Shown in pieces: positions 8,695 through 17,633 of a stretch of DNA of 64,000 bases. Source of the DNA: Clostridia bacterium (GTDB taxonomy: Bacteria > Bacillota > Clostridia > Christensenellales > Borkfalkiaceae); NCBI GenBank assembly GCA_900767885.1, contig CAAGAU010000025.1:1-64000 (forward strand). The letters are read 5' to 3'. The notes under the pieces were generated by a model, which saw only the letters and a list, made by a program, of their open reading frames with translations, was not told where the DNA came from and did not search any database. Both the position numbers and the translations under genes were made by a program. The stretch's first letter is position 1. Every line of letters begins with the position of its first letter.

Positions 8695-10164
8695 ATGGAA
8701 AAATACAACGTATACGAGGACGTCGCCAAGAGGACGGACGGCGATATTTACTTGGGAGTGGTAGGTCCTGTGCGCACGGGCAAATCGACTTTCGTAAAGA
8801 GGTTTGCCGAATTGCTTATAATGCCGAACATCTCCGGCAAGAACAAAAAGCAGATCGCCACGGACGAACTGCCGCAGTCGGGCGCGGGTAAAACCATTAC
8901 CACCACCGAGCCGAAATTTATTCCCGGCGAGGCGGTAAAAGTAACCCTGCGAGGCAAGACCACGGCTAAAATGCGGCTTATCGACTGCGTGGGATTTATG
9001 GTAGACGGCGCGCTCGGCAGCGAGGAAAACGGCGAAAAAAGAATGGTAACAACGCCCTGGAACAAAGACCCAGTCGCTTTTGAACAGGCGGCGGAAACAG
9101 GCACCGATAAGGTGATTAAAGAACATTCCACCATAGGCGTGGTGATAACGACCGACGGCACGATTACGGAAATAGAGCGCGGCGGTTACGTTTCCGCCGA
9201 AGAAAAAACCGTGGCAAGGTTAAAGGAGATAGGCAAACCTTTCGCGATAGTGGTAAACAGTAAAAATCCCGACGGCAGGGAGTGCCGCGCGCTCGTTTCT
9301 TCGCTCGAAGAAAAATACGGCGTGAGCGTTACCGCCATGGACGTTTTAAACGCCGACGAAAATAAGTTCGGCGAAGTTCTGGAAAAAATTTTAAACGAGT
9401 TTCCCGTGTGCGCCGTGGATATAAATCTGCCCGACTGGCTGCGCGCGTTGCCGCCCGACAATAAGTTGGTAACGGCGATTATAAACCAATTGCATTCCGC
9501 GGCAAAGGGCGTGTTTAAAATGAGGGACTGCCAAAAGTTGGAGGCAGCCGCGGCGGGCGTTGACAGAGTAGTACCCGAGGCTATGCGCGTAAACGCGGGC
9601 GACGGCAGGGCGGAGATAGACCTTGCGCTCGATAAAACGCTTTTCTACGACGTTTTAAGCGATACCTGCGGCGAAACGATAGACGGCGAATATAAACTTA
9701 TGAGTTTCGTCCGCGACTTATCGAAAGCGAAGTGGGAATACGACAGAATTAAAACCGCGCTTGCCGACGCCGAAGAAAAAGGTTACGGCATAGTATTGCC
9801 GAACGAAAAAGACGTGCGGGTAGAAAAGCCTCAACTCATTAAAAAAGGCAACAGGTTCGGGGTGAAAATCGATGCCGAAACCGAAAGTCTGCACGTGGTA
9901 AAAGTGGGCGTAAACGCAAGCGTAACGCCTGTATCGGGCAGCAAAAAGCAATGCGAAGAGTTTATGCGCTTTTTAGAGGAAGAGAGCGAGGAAACCTCGC
10001 TTACCGAGGCAAACGTATTCGGCAGACCGCTCGGCAGTCTGGTATTGGACGAAGTGAGCGTAAAGACGGGCGCAATGCCCGACGAAACGCGCATAAAAGT
10101 GCGTAAATCGGTAAATAAAATGGTAAACGACGGCAAATATCGTTTCTTTTGTCTGGTATATTAA
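8695..10164 (+). CDS. spoIVA: Stage IV sporulation protein A (spore coat morphogenetic ATPase)
   Basis: This 489-residue protein has the family's usual length. An N-terminal ATPase domain carries Walker A GPVRTGKST (24-32) and a Walker-B-like LIDCVGF. The middle and C-terminal regions are typical of SpoIVA, ending FFCLVY. In Bacillus, SpoIVA hydrolyses ATP to polymerise irreversibly on the forespore surface, forming the coat basement layer anchored by SpoVM. I saw no spoVM in the window, although such a tiny gene is easy to miss. The gene stands alone between two terminators. Confidence 0.97.
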   Translation: MEKYNVYEDVAKRTDGDIYLGVVGPVRTGKSTFVKRFAELLIMPNISGKNKKQIATDELPQSGAGKTITTTEPKFIPGEAVKVTLRGKTTAKMRLIDCVGFMVDGALGSEENGEKRMVTTPWNKDPVAFEQAAETGTDKVIKEHSTIGVVITTDGTITEIERGGYVSAEEKTVARLKEIGKPFAIVVNSKNPDGRECRALVSSLEEKYGVSVTAMDVLNADENKFGEVLEKILNEFPVCAVDINLPDWLRALPPDNKLVTAIINQLHSAAKGVFKMRDCQKLEAAAAGVDRVVPEAMRVNAGDGRAEIDLALDKTLFYDVLSDTCGETIDGEYKLMSFVRDLSKAKWEYDRIKTALADAEEKGYGIVLPNEKDVRVEKPQLIKKGNRFGVKIDAETESLHVVKVGVNASVTPVSGSKKQCEEFMRFLEEESEETSLTEANVFGRPLGSLVLDEVSVKTGAMPDETRIKVRKSVNKMVNDGKYRFFCLVY

Positions 10165-10171
10165 ATAGTTT

Positions 10172-10220
10172 GCGGCGGGGCGAACCGAAAGGTTCGCCCC
10201 GCCGCTTTATCGTTTTTTTT
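10172..10220 (+). terminator. spoIVA terminator
   Basis: A 15-bp perfect stem (GCGGCGGGGCGAACC with its complement), a GAAA loop, and TTTATCG plus eight T residues. It also separates spoIVA from the convergent AraC gene. Confidence 0.88.
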
Positions 10221-10249
10221 ACAATCGTCCGGGTATATCTTAAATCGCT

Positions 10250-11146
10250 CTATGTGGCAAATTCCGGAGCGTCGGAAATTTTTTCTTTTGCTTTCTGACG
10301 GTATTCGGTCGGGGTGATGCCCTCGCTCCGTTTGAAATTTCTGAAAAAGTTGGTCGTTTCGTCGTAGCCGCATTGCGTGGATATTTCGCGGACGGTAAGA
10401 TCGGTTTCGTCAAGCAGTTTTTTCGCGTGCGCTATACGGCACCTTGCGACGTATTGCATCGGCGACGTACCGGTATACTTTTTAAATACGTGCGAAACGT
10501 AGTAGTTGGTTATAAAAAGCGCGCGGCAGATATCTTCGATAGAGTTTATTTCGGCGTAATGCTCGTAAATATACTCGTAAATTTCCGAAAAAGCGGCGTT
10601 TTTTACCAGCGAATTTTCTTCCACGCCTTTTTTGCGCAGAATTTCGGTGAGCAATATTTTTACGTAAAAATCCGCCATCATTTCGCTGTACGGTACCTGC
10701 GATTCCTGCACTTCTTTTAAAACCGCGTTAAAAAGCCAGTCGAACCGCCCCTTATCGTCGCCCGTGGAAATGAGCGGGCGCGCCTCGGGCTGCAATAACG
10801 TGTTCGCGGGCAGGTTTGGTATTTTTAATCCCGTAACGGCAAAAAACGCCAGTTCCATGCCGGTTTTCGAGTCGGTATACTCTTTATGCTCGGTATTCGG
10901 CGGATAAACTACGATGTCGCCCGCTTTAACGCAGTATTTTTCGTCGGCAAGTTCGACTTTTCCCGCGCCGGAGATTACGTAAATCACTTCGAGAAAACTA
11001 TGTTTGTGCCAGGACTCGTTCCATTGCGGAGTCCTTTTCAGTTTGCCTGCGTAAACTACGCGCGTGTTAAAATTTAAAGGTTTGCTCTTTCGCAGTGTGT
11101 AATGACTGCGCTCCGCCGAATCCGGACGATGTTCGTTGTTGCTCAT
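10250..11146 (-). CDS. AraC-family transcriptional regulator with cupin sensor domain
   Basis: This 298-residue protein has an N-terminal AraC-type cupin (pattern HKHSFLEVIYVISG, then GDIVVYPPNTEH) and a C-terminal double helix-turn-helix (DLTVREISTQCGYDE, then NFFRNFKRSEGITPTEYR). It is divergent from a sugar ABC importer and probably controls it in response to the sugar or a derivative. ATG 11146 is preferred over GTG 11149 because AGGGA lies seven bases upstream. It has its own sigma-A promoter about 155 bases upstream. Confidence 0.9.
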   Translation of the reverse strand: MSNNEHRPDSAERSHYTLRKSKPLNFNTRVVYAGKLKRTPQWNESWHKHSFLEVIYVISGAGKVELADEKYCVKAGDIVVYPPNTEHKEYTDSKTGMELAFFAVTGLKIPNLPANTLLQPEARPLISTGDDKGRFDWLFNAVLKEVQESQVPYSEMMADFYVKILLTEILRKKGVEENSLVKNAAFSEIYEYIYEHYAEINSIEDICRALFITNYYVSHVFKKYTGTSPMQYVARCRIAHAKKLLDETDLTVREISTQCGYDETTNFFRNFKRSEGITPTEYRQKAKEKISDAPEFAT

Positions 11147-11307
11147 CACTCTTTCCCTGTGCGAACTTATAAAAAAGTCCGCGTTGTCCTTTTTTTCTTA
11201 CGTTTGCCGGAAACGCTATATCGCCCGATATAGCCCGCATGCGGAACGCGACCGGAATCGCCCCGAAAGCAGACCGCAGATCCGCGCTGTTTCCGAATAT
11301 CATAACT

Positions 11308-11336
11308 ATTATAACATCGCGCGCGCGGAAATTCAA
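11308..11336 (-). promoter_or_regulatory. Sigma-A promoter of the AraC gene
   Basis: On the minus strand TTGAAT (11331-11336), 17 bases, then TATAAT (11308-11313). Transcription should start near 11301, leaving a leader of about 155 nt. Confidence 0.7.
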
Positions 11337-11423
11337 GTCTTTTTGTAAAATTTTATAAAAAATATATATAATTTTGCTCCAAAAACATCGCAATTTTTGC
11401 AAGCACTTTTCTTGCGAGTTTGA

Positions 11424-11451
11424 AGTCGCAGTTTTTGCGACTGCTTTTTTT
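11424..11451 (+). terminator. Short hairpin with T run in the divergent intergenic region
   Basis: AGTCGCA (11424-11430) pairs with TGCGACT (11436-11442), then GC and seven T residues. It lies upstream of the importer promoter and could shield it from upstream transcription. Confidence 0.5.
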
Positions 11452-11478
11452 GTGAAAATTTTGCGACATTCGGGGCTA

Positions 11479-11507
11479 TTGAAATTGTCGGTTAAAGAAG
11501 GTATAAT
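11479..11507 (+). promoter_or_regulatory. Sigma-A promoter of the sugar importer operon
   Basis: TTGAAA (11479-11484), 17-base spacer, perfect TATAAT (11502-11507), then about 50 bases of leader before the ATP-binding gene. No operator for the divergent AraC protein is obvious. Confidence 0.78.
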
Positions 11508-11563
11508 GGAATAGCCGAAAGCGAAAAGGTCGGCAAAAGAAAAAGCAAAAGGGAAAATGAAAG

Positions 11564-13054
11564 ATGAGTGTGTTGCTTGAAATGAAGGAGATCTCCAAGC
11601 GATTTCACGGAGTGCATGCGTTAAAGGGCGTAAACTTCGATCTTCGCAAAGGAGAGGTCCACGCGCTCGTGGGAGAGAACGGCGCGGGCAAGTCAACGTT
11701 GATGAAAGTGCTTACGGGCATTCATCAGCCTGACGGCGGCGAGATATTTTATAACGGTAATCCTTATGCCGTTAAAAATATCGGCGAATCGCAGAATCTG
11801 GGCATAAGCATGGTTCACCAGGAACTTAACATGATGAACGATCTTACCGTTGCGCAGAACGTATTTATAGGACGGGAGTTGAAATCGGGGTTCTGGCTTA
11901 AAGACGCCGAAATGGTAAGGGAAACCCAAAAGATTTTCGATAAAATCGGCATAAAGATAGACCCGAAAACTCAACTCGGCAGGCTTACCGTAGGCAAGCA
12001 ACAGATGGTTGAAATAGCCAAGGCGGTTTCGCGTGATTGTAAAATACTTATTCTCGACGAACCGACTGCCGCGCTTACTCAGACCGAAATAGAAGAATTG
12101 TTCGCCATAATGGCGGATTTAAAGTCCAAGGGCATAGGAATGATTTACATTTCACACCGAATGGACGAAATAAAACGCATATCCGACCGTATCACGGTAA
12201 TGCGCGACGGCGAATACGTCGGCTCGGTGGATACCGACAGCGTAAGTAAAGACGAAATCATCAACATGATGATAGGCAGGGTGGTTTACGAAGACCCCAA
12301 GACCCACAGCGAAGTCCCCGACGACGCGCCTGTAGTACTCGAAGTTAAAAATCTGCGTTCGGGCAATCAGATAAAGGACGTAAGTTTTAAACTCCGCAAA
12401 GGCGAGATTCTCGGTTTTTCGGGACTCATGGGCGCGGGCAGAACCGAGGTCGCAAGGGCGATATTCGGCGCGGACCCCGTCGACGGCGGCGAGATTTTCG
12501 TCAACGGCAAACAGGTTAGCATAAAATCCCCCAAAGACGCGGTAAGCCTGGGTATAGGATATTTATCCGAGGACAGAAAGCGTTACGGACTTATGCTCGA
12601 CAAGTCGGTTGCGGAAAATACCGCGCTTGCCTCGCTCGATAAATATATAAAATTCGGTTTTATAAGCGACGGCAGAATGAAAGCGGAAGCCGAAAGCGAA
12701 AACGCCAAACTGCGTACTAAAACTCCGTCTATAAATCAGGCTCTTAAAAACCTGTCGGGCGGCAACCAGCAAAAGGTTATAATAGCGCGGTGGCTTATAC
12801 GAAACAGCGATATTCTTATTTTCGACGAGCCTACGCGCGGCATAGACGTCGGCGCGAAGAGCGAAATTTATACGCTTATGAACGAACTCACAAAGCAAGG
12901 TAAATCGATAATAATGATTTCGTCCGAACTCGTCGAAATATTGAGAATGAGCGACAGAGTACTCGTAATGTGCGAGGGCAGAAAGACGGGAGAACTCGAT
13001 ATATCCGAGGCTAATCAGGAAAATATAATGAAACTCGCTACTAAAAGGGATTAA
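11564..13054 (+). CDS. Sugar ABC transporter ATP-binding protein (RbsA/MglA type)
   Basis: This 496-residue protein has two fused ATPase domains, as in the CUT2 sugar importers. The N-terminal domain has Walker A GENGAGKST and Walker B ILILDEPTAA. The C-terminal domain has a degenerate P-loop (GLMGAGRTEVARAIFG) but a full LSGGNQQK signature and ILIFDEPTRG. Such proteins energise uptake of ribose, galactose, xylose or related monosaccharides. It is followed by its permease (32 bases) and a binding lipoprotein, forming a complete system under one promoter. Confidence 0.95.
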   Translation: MSVLLEMKEISKRFHGVHALKGVNFDLRKGEVHALVGENGAGKSTLMKVLTGIHQPDGGEIFYNGNPYAVKNIGESQNLGISMVHQELNMMNDLTVAQNVFIGRELKSGFWLKDAEMVRETQKIFDKIGIKIDPKTQLGRLTVGKQQMVEIAKAVSRDCKILILDEPTAALTQTEIEELFAIMADLKSKGIGMIYISHRMDEIKRISDRITVMRDGEYVGSVDTDSVSKDEIINMMIGRVVYEDPKTHSEVPDDAPVVLEVKNLRSGNQIKDVSFKLRKGEILGFSGLMGAGRTEVARAIFGADPVDGGEIFVNGKQVSIKSPKDAVSLGIGYLSEDRKRYGLMLDKSVAENTALASLDKYIKFGFISDGRMKAEAESENAKLRTKTPSINQALKNLSGGNQQKVIIARWLIRNSDILIFDEPTRGIDVGAKSEIYTLMNELTKQGKSIIMISSELVEILRMSDRVLVMCEGRKTGELDISEANQENIMKLATKRD

Positions 13055-13086
13055 ATGCGGGATTAAAATTAAAGGGAGAAAATTTT

Positions 13087-14436
13087 ATGAATAACAAAGA
13101 GGTTGCAAACAAATACGGGGTTGCGCTTAATCTTCGCGGAAGGGCGCGCCGCGCAGGCGTTAAAACGGCAGAGTACGTAAGAGTAAACGGCAAACAGAAT
13201 ATGATTATCATCGGCTCAACGCTGATTTTGTTCCTGTTGTTTACGCTTATCAACCCAAACTATGCAAACAGAAGTTCTATTACAAATTTAATTAAGGATA
13301 TTAGTCCTTACGCGATATTAGGACTTGGCGTAACGTTCGTTATAGCGACCGGCGGCATAGACCTTTCGATAGGTACGGTAATGTTCGCGTCGTCCGTAAT
13401 GGCGGGCGCGATATGCAAAGTTCCCGACGGAGCAATGTGGCTTACCATTCCGCTTATGCTTATATTCGGACTTCTGTTCGGACTTTTAAACGGCTTTTTA
13501 ATAGCCAAATGTAAACTTCCTCCGTTTATCGGAACGCTCGGTACGATGCTTTTTTCAAGGGGTATCTCGGCAATGCTTGCCGAAATAATCACCAAAAAAA
13601 CTTCGGCAATCAAATATCCGTCCATCGGTTGGTTGCAACGCACGTTCTCTAATTTAAACGGCTTCCCGATAGGTATAGTATGGGTTATCGCGTTGACGAT
13701 AATCTGTATGATAGTAATGTTCAAGACCAAAGTCGGCAGATACATACTTTCTATCGGCAGTAACGAAGAGGCGACCAGACTTTCGGGCGTGGACGTGGAC
13801 AAGTATAAAATAATCGCTTATGCTATTTGCGGTTTGTTCGCGGGTATAGCGGCCATATTCTGGACGGCGGCTAACCCCTCCGTTTCGCTTGCGGAAGGTA
13901 ACGGTAAAGAACTTGACGCGATAGCGGGCGTATACATCGGCGGTACAAGCACCACGGGCGGCACGGCTTCGATAATAGGCACTATCTTCGGCGCGATGAT
14001 CCTCGTAGTTATTCGTCAGGGTTTAACTTTTACGTTACTCAAATTCAATAGCCAACTCACGTCGAATTTCATTACGTATGCCGTAACGGGCGTTATAGTG
14101 GTCGGCGCGGTACTTCTCGACGTTATGAAGAAAAAGGCGGCGTCCCACGTAAAGATTGAACTTTCTGCGGTTAAGTATAAGAGAAAAACCAAAGAAAAAA
14201 TAGCCGAACTCAACCTTGAAAAAGACTACGCATTGTCCGCAAAGAATAACGCGGAGGCGGCAAAGAGAGTAATAGAAATAAATCGCGAAATAACCGCCCT
14301 TAAAGCGGAAATGCAAACGAAACTTCCTGCTTTGAAAGAGGAAGATAAACGCCTCGTTTTAGCCGAAAAACAGCGCAGAGCGGAAATTAAAGCCGCCGAA
14401 AAAGCAGAAAAACAGGCGAATAAGACAACCGAATAA
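13087..14436 (+). CDS. Sugar ABC transporter permease (RbsC/MglC type) with long charged C-terminal tail
   Basis: This 449-residue protein has a core of about 345 residues matching the BPD_transp_2 permeases of CUT2 importers. It includes the family's GGIDLSIGTVM segment and the GGTSTTGGTAS segment. A tail of roughly 100 residues rich in Lys, Glu and Ala follows (from about 14127) and should form a cytoplasmic helix or coiled coil. Ordinary RbsC/MglC proteins are about 320-350 residues, so the tail is unusual. AAAGGGAG precedes the ATG. Confidence 0.93.
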   Translation: MNNKEVANKYGVALNLRGRARRAGVKTAEYVRVNGKQNMIIIGSTLILFLLFTLINPNYANRSSITNLIKDISPYAILGLGVTFVIATGGIDLSIGTVMFASSVMAGAICKVPDGAMWLTIPLMLIFGLLFGLLNGFLIAKCKLPPFIGTLGTMLFSRGISAMLAEIITKKTSAIKYPSIGWLQRTFSNLNGFPIGIVWVIALTIICMIVMFKTKVGRYILSIGSNEEATRLSGVDVDKYKIIAYAICGLFAGIAAIFWTAANPSVSLAEGNGKELDAIAGVYIGGTSTTGGTASIIGTIFGAMILVVIRQGLTFTLLKFNSQLTSNFITYAVTGVIVVGAVLLDVMKKKAASHVKIELSAVKYKRKTKEKIAELNLEKDYALSAKNNAEAAKRVIEINREITALKAEMQTKLPALKEEDKRLVLAEKQRRAEIKAAEKAEKQANKTTE

Positions 14437-14496
14437 TTTATGGCAAAACGCAAAAATTTGCAAAAAATAAAAATTAAGTTTCAGGAGGAAACAAAG

Positions 14497-15567
14497 ATGA
14501 GAAAACTTCACAAACTTTTGGGCTTAGCCCTGGCAACCGCGCTTTGCGCAACAACCGTTATGGCGACAGCCTCATGCGGTAACAATTCGGAAGGCAAACC
14601 GGGTATAGTTGTAAAAGGTACCGGCGACACGATTGCAGTTATAGCAAAAGGCGAAACGCACGCTTTCTGGCAAGCCGTTAAGGCAGGGGCTGAAGCGGCA
14701 GGCAAGGAGTTCGGGTATAAAGTAACCTTCTCCGGACCGCCGACCGAAAACGTCAGCGATGCGCCGATACAAAGAACTAAACTTCAAGCCGCGCTTAGCA
14801 GCGATTCAACGAGAGCGGTTGTACTCGCAACTATCGGAAACGGATTCCAGGACGAGTTGGTTGACGCTCATGATAAAGGAATACCGATTGTTGAGTTTGA
14901 CAGCGGTTTGTACGATAACGGCGCGGACGTAACCCCCGGAAAAGACCCGAGAATAGGCAAAGTCGCTACAAGTAATACTAAAGCGGCGGCACTCGTTGCA
15001 GAGAACTTTTTCAAATATATTAAAGAAAACGGAAAGTTGGTAAAGGGAACGGAATTTAAAATCGGTATAATTCAACACGATACCACGCAGACGGGTATTG
15101 ACAGAGCGGACGGATTTAAAAATAAAATGACCGAACTTGCCGCGGCGGAAGGTTATAACGTTACTTGGGCGGCAAAACAAGTAAGCGAAGTAGGAAAATA
15201 TTCGCAAGCCGTTACCGCGCTTAAAGATAGTTGTCAGGCAATATTTATGTCAAACGAAGGAATAGTAAACGAAGTTCAACCCACCGTTTTCGGCGACTCG
15301 TCGTATAAAAACATCCTGTTCTGCGGATTTGACTGCGGATCCAAGCAGTACGACTGGATAAAGGACGCGGGTAATAAATACGCGCTCCTCGTCGGCTCGG
15401 TCGCGCAAGATTCTTACAGCATTGGCTATGAGGCTGTAAAAATGGCGGCGCAAATTCCCGCAGGAGATACTAAAGGCGAAACTAAAGTCGTTGATATAGG
15501 GGGTCAATGGTATACTTCCGCTAACATAGACGAACTTAAAGATAAAAACATATTCTATTTAGGATAA
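14497..15567 (+). CDS. Sugar-binding lipoprotein of the CUT2 importer
   Basis: This 356-residue protein starts at ATG 14497 after AGGAGG; the frame opens earlier at 14440 but without a ribosome binding site. It has a signal peptide with a lipobox ending TASC, so it should be lipid-anchored outside the membrane. The remainder is a Peripla_BP_4-type fold (IAKGETHAFWQAVKAGAEAA near the start, then EFDSG and TQTGIDRADGF) like ribose/xylose-binding proteins. The ligand is probably a monosaccharide or a small sugar-like compound. A strong terminator follows. Confidence 0.92.
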   Translation: MRKLHKLLGLALATALCATTVMATASCGNNSEGKPGIVVKGTGDTIAVIAKGETHAFWQAVKAGAEAAGKEFGYKVTFSGPPTENVSDAPIQRTKLQAALSSDSTRAVVLATIGNGFQDELVDAHDKGIPIVEFDSGLYDNGADVTPGKDPRIGKVATSNTKAAALVAENFFKYIKENGKLVKGTEFKIGIIQHDTTQTGIDRADGFKNKMTELAAAEGYNVTWAAKQVSEVGKYSQAVTALKDSCQAIFMSNEGIVNEVQPTVFGDSSYKNILFCGFDCGSKQYDWIKDAGNKYALLVGSVAQDSYSIGYEAVKMAAQIPAGDTKGETKVVDIGGQWYTSANIDELKDKNIFYLG

Positions 15568-15608
15568 TAGATTATAAATAAGGATCATTCCACTCATTCC
15601 CGCATTGC

Positions 15609-15649
15609 GCCGCCGCCGAGTTCTCAATCCCGCTCGACGGCGGCTTTTT
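15609..15649 (+). terminator. Terminator of the sugar importer operon
   Basis: GCCGCCG-C-CGAG pairs with CTCG-A-CGGCGGC, followed by five T residues and then GGCGTTTTT. Confidence 0.8.
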
Positions 15650-15680
15650 GGCGTTTTTAGTACGTTTGACTTATAATAAT

Positions 15681-15713
15681 AATCGCCTCGGCTGCATAGC
15701 CAAGGCGATTTTC
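15681..15713. terminator. Bidirectional terminator between convergent operons
   Basis: AATCGCCT-GGCT pairs with AGCC-AGGCGATT around a GCAT loop and has T/A runs on both sides. It sits just beyond the phosphopantetheinyl transferase stop codon. Confidence 0.7.
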
Positions 15714-15716
15714 ATA

Positions 15717-16241
15717 CTACGAATAAATAAAAACGAGTTCGTGGGTGGGGTCGGGGGCGGTTATCGAATAGACGAAATCGTCGAAAGAATAACTGCGCGT
15801 TAAGGCGTCGGCATACTCGGGATAACCCGTGGGCGTTTCGCGGGCGAAACTCGTTTTTTTAAGCGCGGCGGCAAGCGATAAGCCCGCGTACTTTATCGCG
15901 CTTTCTTTCTTGGTCCACAAGGTGTAAAAATGCTTGTCGGTTTTTATTTGTTCGCGTTCTTCGTCCGAAAAATACTTTTCGGCGATTTTTTGCGTTTCGG
16001 CTTTGCGGAACACGTTTTCGGCGTCTATGCCTACTTCCTTGTCGCTTACGGCTATCATAATAAGCCCGTCGGTGTGGGTTATATTAAACTTTAACCCGCC
16101 GTTTTTAAGGCTTGGTTTGCCGTTTTCGTTGACGGTAAAGTCATCTTCGGCAGGCTTAAGACCGTAAAAACTTTCTAAAACGTGCAAAAGCATATCGTGC
16201 GAAAATTCGCGCGGTTTGTATGCGTAAAATATTTTAGTCAT
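15717..16241 (-). CDS. 4'-phosphopantetheinyl transferase (Sfp-like)
   Basis: This 174-residue protein has the family signatures GIDAE, with its Mg-binding Asp, and WTKKESAIKYAG. It transfers phosphopantetheine from CoA to a carrier protein. It is shorter than typical Sfp (about 220-240 residues), mainly at the N-terminus. The longer open frame to 16349 is inside the upstream gene, and the start at 16241 overlaps that gene by 8 bases, suggesting coupling. The carrier protein is not in the window; it could be a fatty-acid ACP or a polyketide/NRPS carrier. Confidence 0.87.
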   Translation of the reverse strand: MTKIFYAYKPREFSHDMLLHVLESFYGLKPAEDDFTVNENGKPSLKNGGLKFNITHTDGLIMIAVSDKEVGIDAENVFRKAETQKIAEKYFSDEEREQIKTDKHFYTLWTKKESAIKYAGLSLAAALKKTSFARETPTGYPEYADALTRSYSFDDFVYSITAPDPTHELVFIYS

Positions 16242-17112
16242 AGCATTCCTCGTCGCCTGCCGCAGAAGACGCTTTTTCGGGGCAAAGACTACTCTGCCGA
16301 CTTTTCCTATTTGCAATCCGGTGTGCGACAAACGCAAACAGACAGGCAATCTCGGTAAACACGAGACAGTAAACCACTACGAGCAACGGATAACCGAAAG
16401 GCGTCGAAGAGTAGTAGTCGCGGAATATCCCCAGCGGATTGCCTTTAGTCGGATACGAGGCGGAAATAAAGTACATATTAACGTCTTGTCCCGTCCATAC
16501 GGGCAAACCGAAGTTGAGTATCTCCGCCACGACGAGTAACGACAGAAAAACGGCGATATTTCCAAAAAACAATTTCAGGGTAATTCCGCGCTTTGCCGAG
16601 TAGACGAGCGCGCTTATGCCCGTAGACATCATAAGCGTGTGGTGGAGCATTGACTGAATGGCTATGCCGTAGTTGCCGTTGCCCGTGCCGAGCACCGTCG
16701 TTGGGGAAATAAGCAGAACGGACGCGCCCGCAAACAGGCAATAAGTACCGCTATAGAGCGATAAAGCGTCGTACGTCTTACCTTTTTTAAGTATGCTGCA
16801 AAGCGGGTAAACGTAGAGAGGGGTAGAGCAGAACTGAAACGGAAAGTAATACCATTGGTATTCGAATTTGCCGTTGGGGAAAGATTCGTAAAACTGCTTG
16901 TACGCCTCGCCCAGCCACATTAAAACCGAAGAAAAAACGAATAAATAGTAGAGCGTTTTTTCGGATCTTTTAATGGTAAAATACACCGCGAAAGCCATTG
17001 AAGTAAACGTTACCATAAGGCAAAAGCAGTGAAACGCGCCGAAAGGGGCAAGCCTGTGGTCGGCAAAAAAAGTGATTTTATTACGGAATTCCGCTAACTG
17101 TTGTTCGGTCAT
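16234..17112 (-). CDS. YwaF-type integral membrane protein (TIGR02206-like)
   Basis: This 292-residue protein has about six or seven membrane helices and the aromatic-rich YQWYYFPFQFCSTPLYVYPL segment with the conserved Gln-Cys region of the YwaF family. The function of the family is not known. It overlaps sepF by four bases (ATGA) and the phosphopantetheinyl transferase by eight, so the three are translated from one message. Confidence 0.78.
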   Translation of the reverse strand: MTEQQLAEFRNKITFFADHRLAPFGAFHCFCLMVTFTSMAFAVYFTIKRSEKTLYYLFVFSSVLMWLGEAYKQFYESFPNGKFEYQWYYFPFQFCSTPLYVYPLCSILKKGKTYDALSLYSGTYCLFAGASVLLISPTTVLGTGNGNYGIAIQSMLHHTLMMSTGISALVYSAKRGITLKLFFGNIAVFLSLLVVAEILNFGLPVWTGQDVNMYFISASYPTKGNPLGIFRDYYSSTPFGYPLLVVVYCLVFTEIACLFAFVAHRIANRKSRQSSLCPEKASSAAGDEECYD

Positions 17113-17444
17113 TTATTGTCGCCTCCGTCGGGAGTGAACAGGTATACCTCGTCGCCTATTTCGCCTACGCTGCCGTTAAGGGCGTAAATCGCGCCGCTCA
17201 ATATATCCAGTACGCGTTGCGAGGTGTTGTCCCTGACTTCGGTAAGGTAGACTATCGCGGGCTTTTTGGTTAAAAGCAGGTCGATAACGCTTGCCACGTC
17301 GTCGAACGAACGCGGACGGAATTCCTGTATGGAATCGTAATCGCGCTTGCGCTCGGCTTCCTGTTTAACGGGTTCTTCCTTGCGGCGTTTTAATTTTTTT
17401 TGCTTTTGCGGAGTGTTTTTTGTTACAAACTCAAAAAAACCCAT
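17109..17444 (-). CDS. sepF: Cell division protein SepF
   Basis: This 111-residue protein begins MGFFEFVTK, has a basic linker, then a SepF (DUF552) domain with the pattern RSFDDVASVIDLLLTKKPAIVYL. The N-terminal short amphipathic segment is the membrane-binding part in Bacillus; SepF tethers FtsZ to the membrane. ATG 17444 follows GAGGG and is preferred over the frame opening at 17489. It is slightly shorter than Bacillus SepF (about 150). yggS lies upstream, the usual neighbour in Firmicutes. Confidence 0.92.
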   Translation of the reverse strand: MGFFEFVTKNTPQKQKKLKRRKEEPVKQEAERKRDYDSIQEFRPRSFDDVASVIDLLLTKKPAIVYLTEVRDNTSQRVLDILSGAIYALNGSVGEIGDEVYLFTPDGGDNK

Positions 17445-17517
17445 ATTATTTCCCTCGTTGTGATATTTTAATTTTTGTTTTGTTCTCAATACAATAAGAA
17501 ATCACTGAATAACTTGT

Positions 17518-17576
17518 GGTTGCATATACTTTATCGCTTTGGTGGTGGGGTATTTCGCTTACGCTCAATATGACGT
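17518..17576 (-). repeat. Interspersed repeat, CGTCATATTGAGC family (inverted copy)
   Basis: Read on the minus strand, it matches 22329-22387 over about 59 bases with few differences, including CCACCACCAAAG and GATAAAGTATATGCAACC. It lies in the gap between yggS and sepF, which otherwise shows only weak features. Confidence 0.75.
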
Positions 17577-17633
17577 AAAAATATGAGCGTTTCGCATGCG
17601 CTCGCTTTCGGCGCGCGGATAGTTTGTTGCGGG

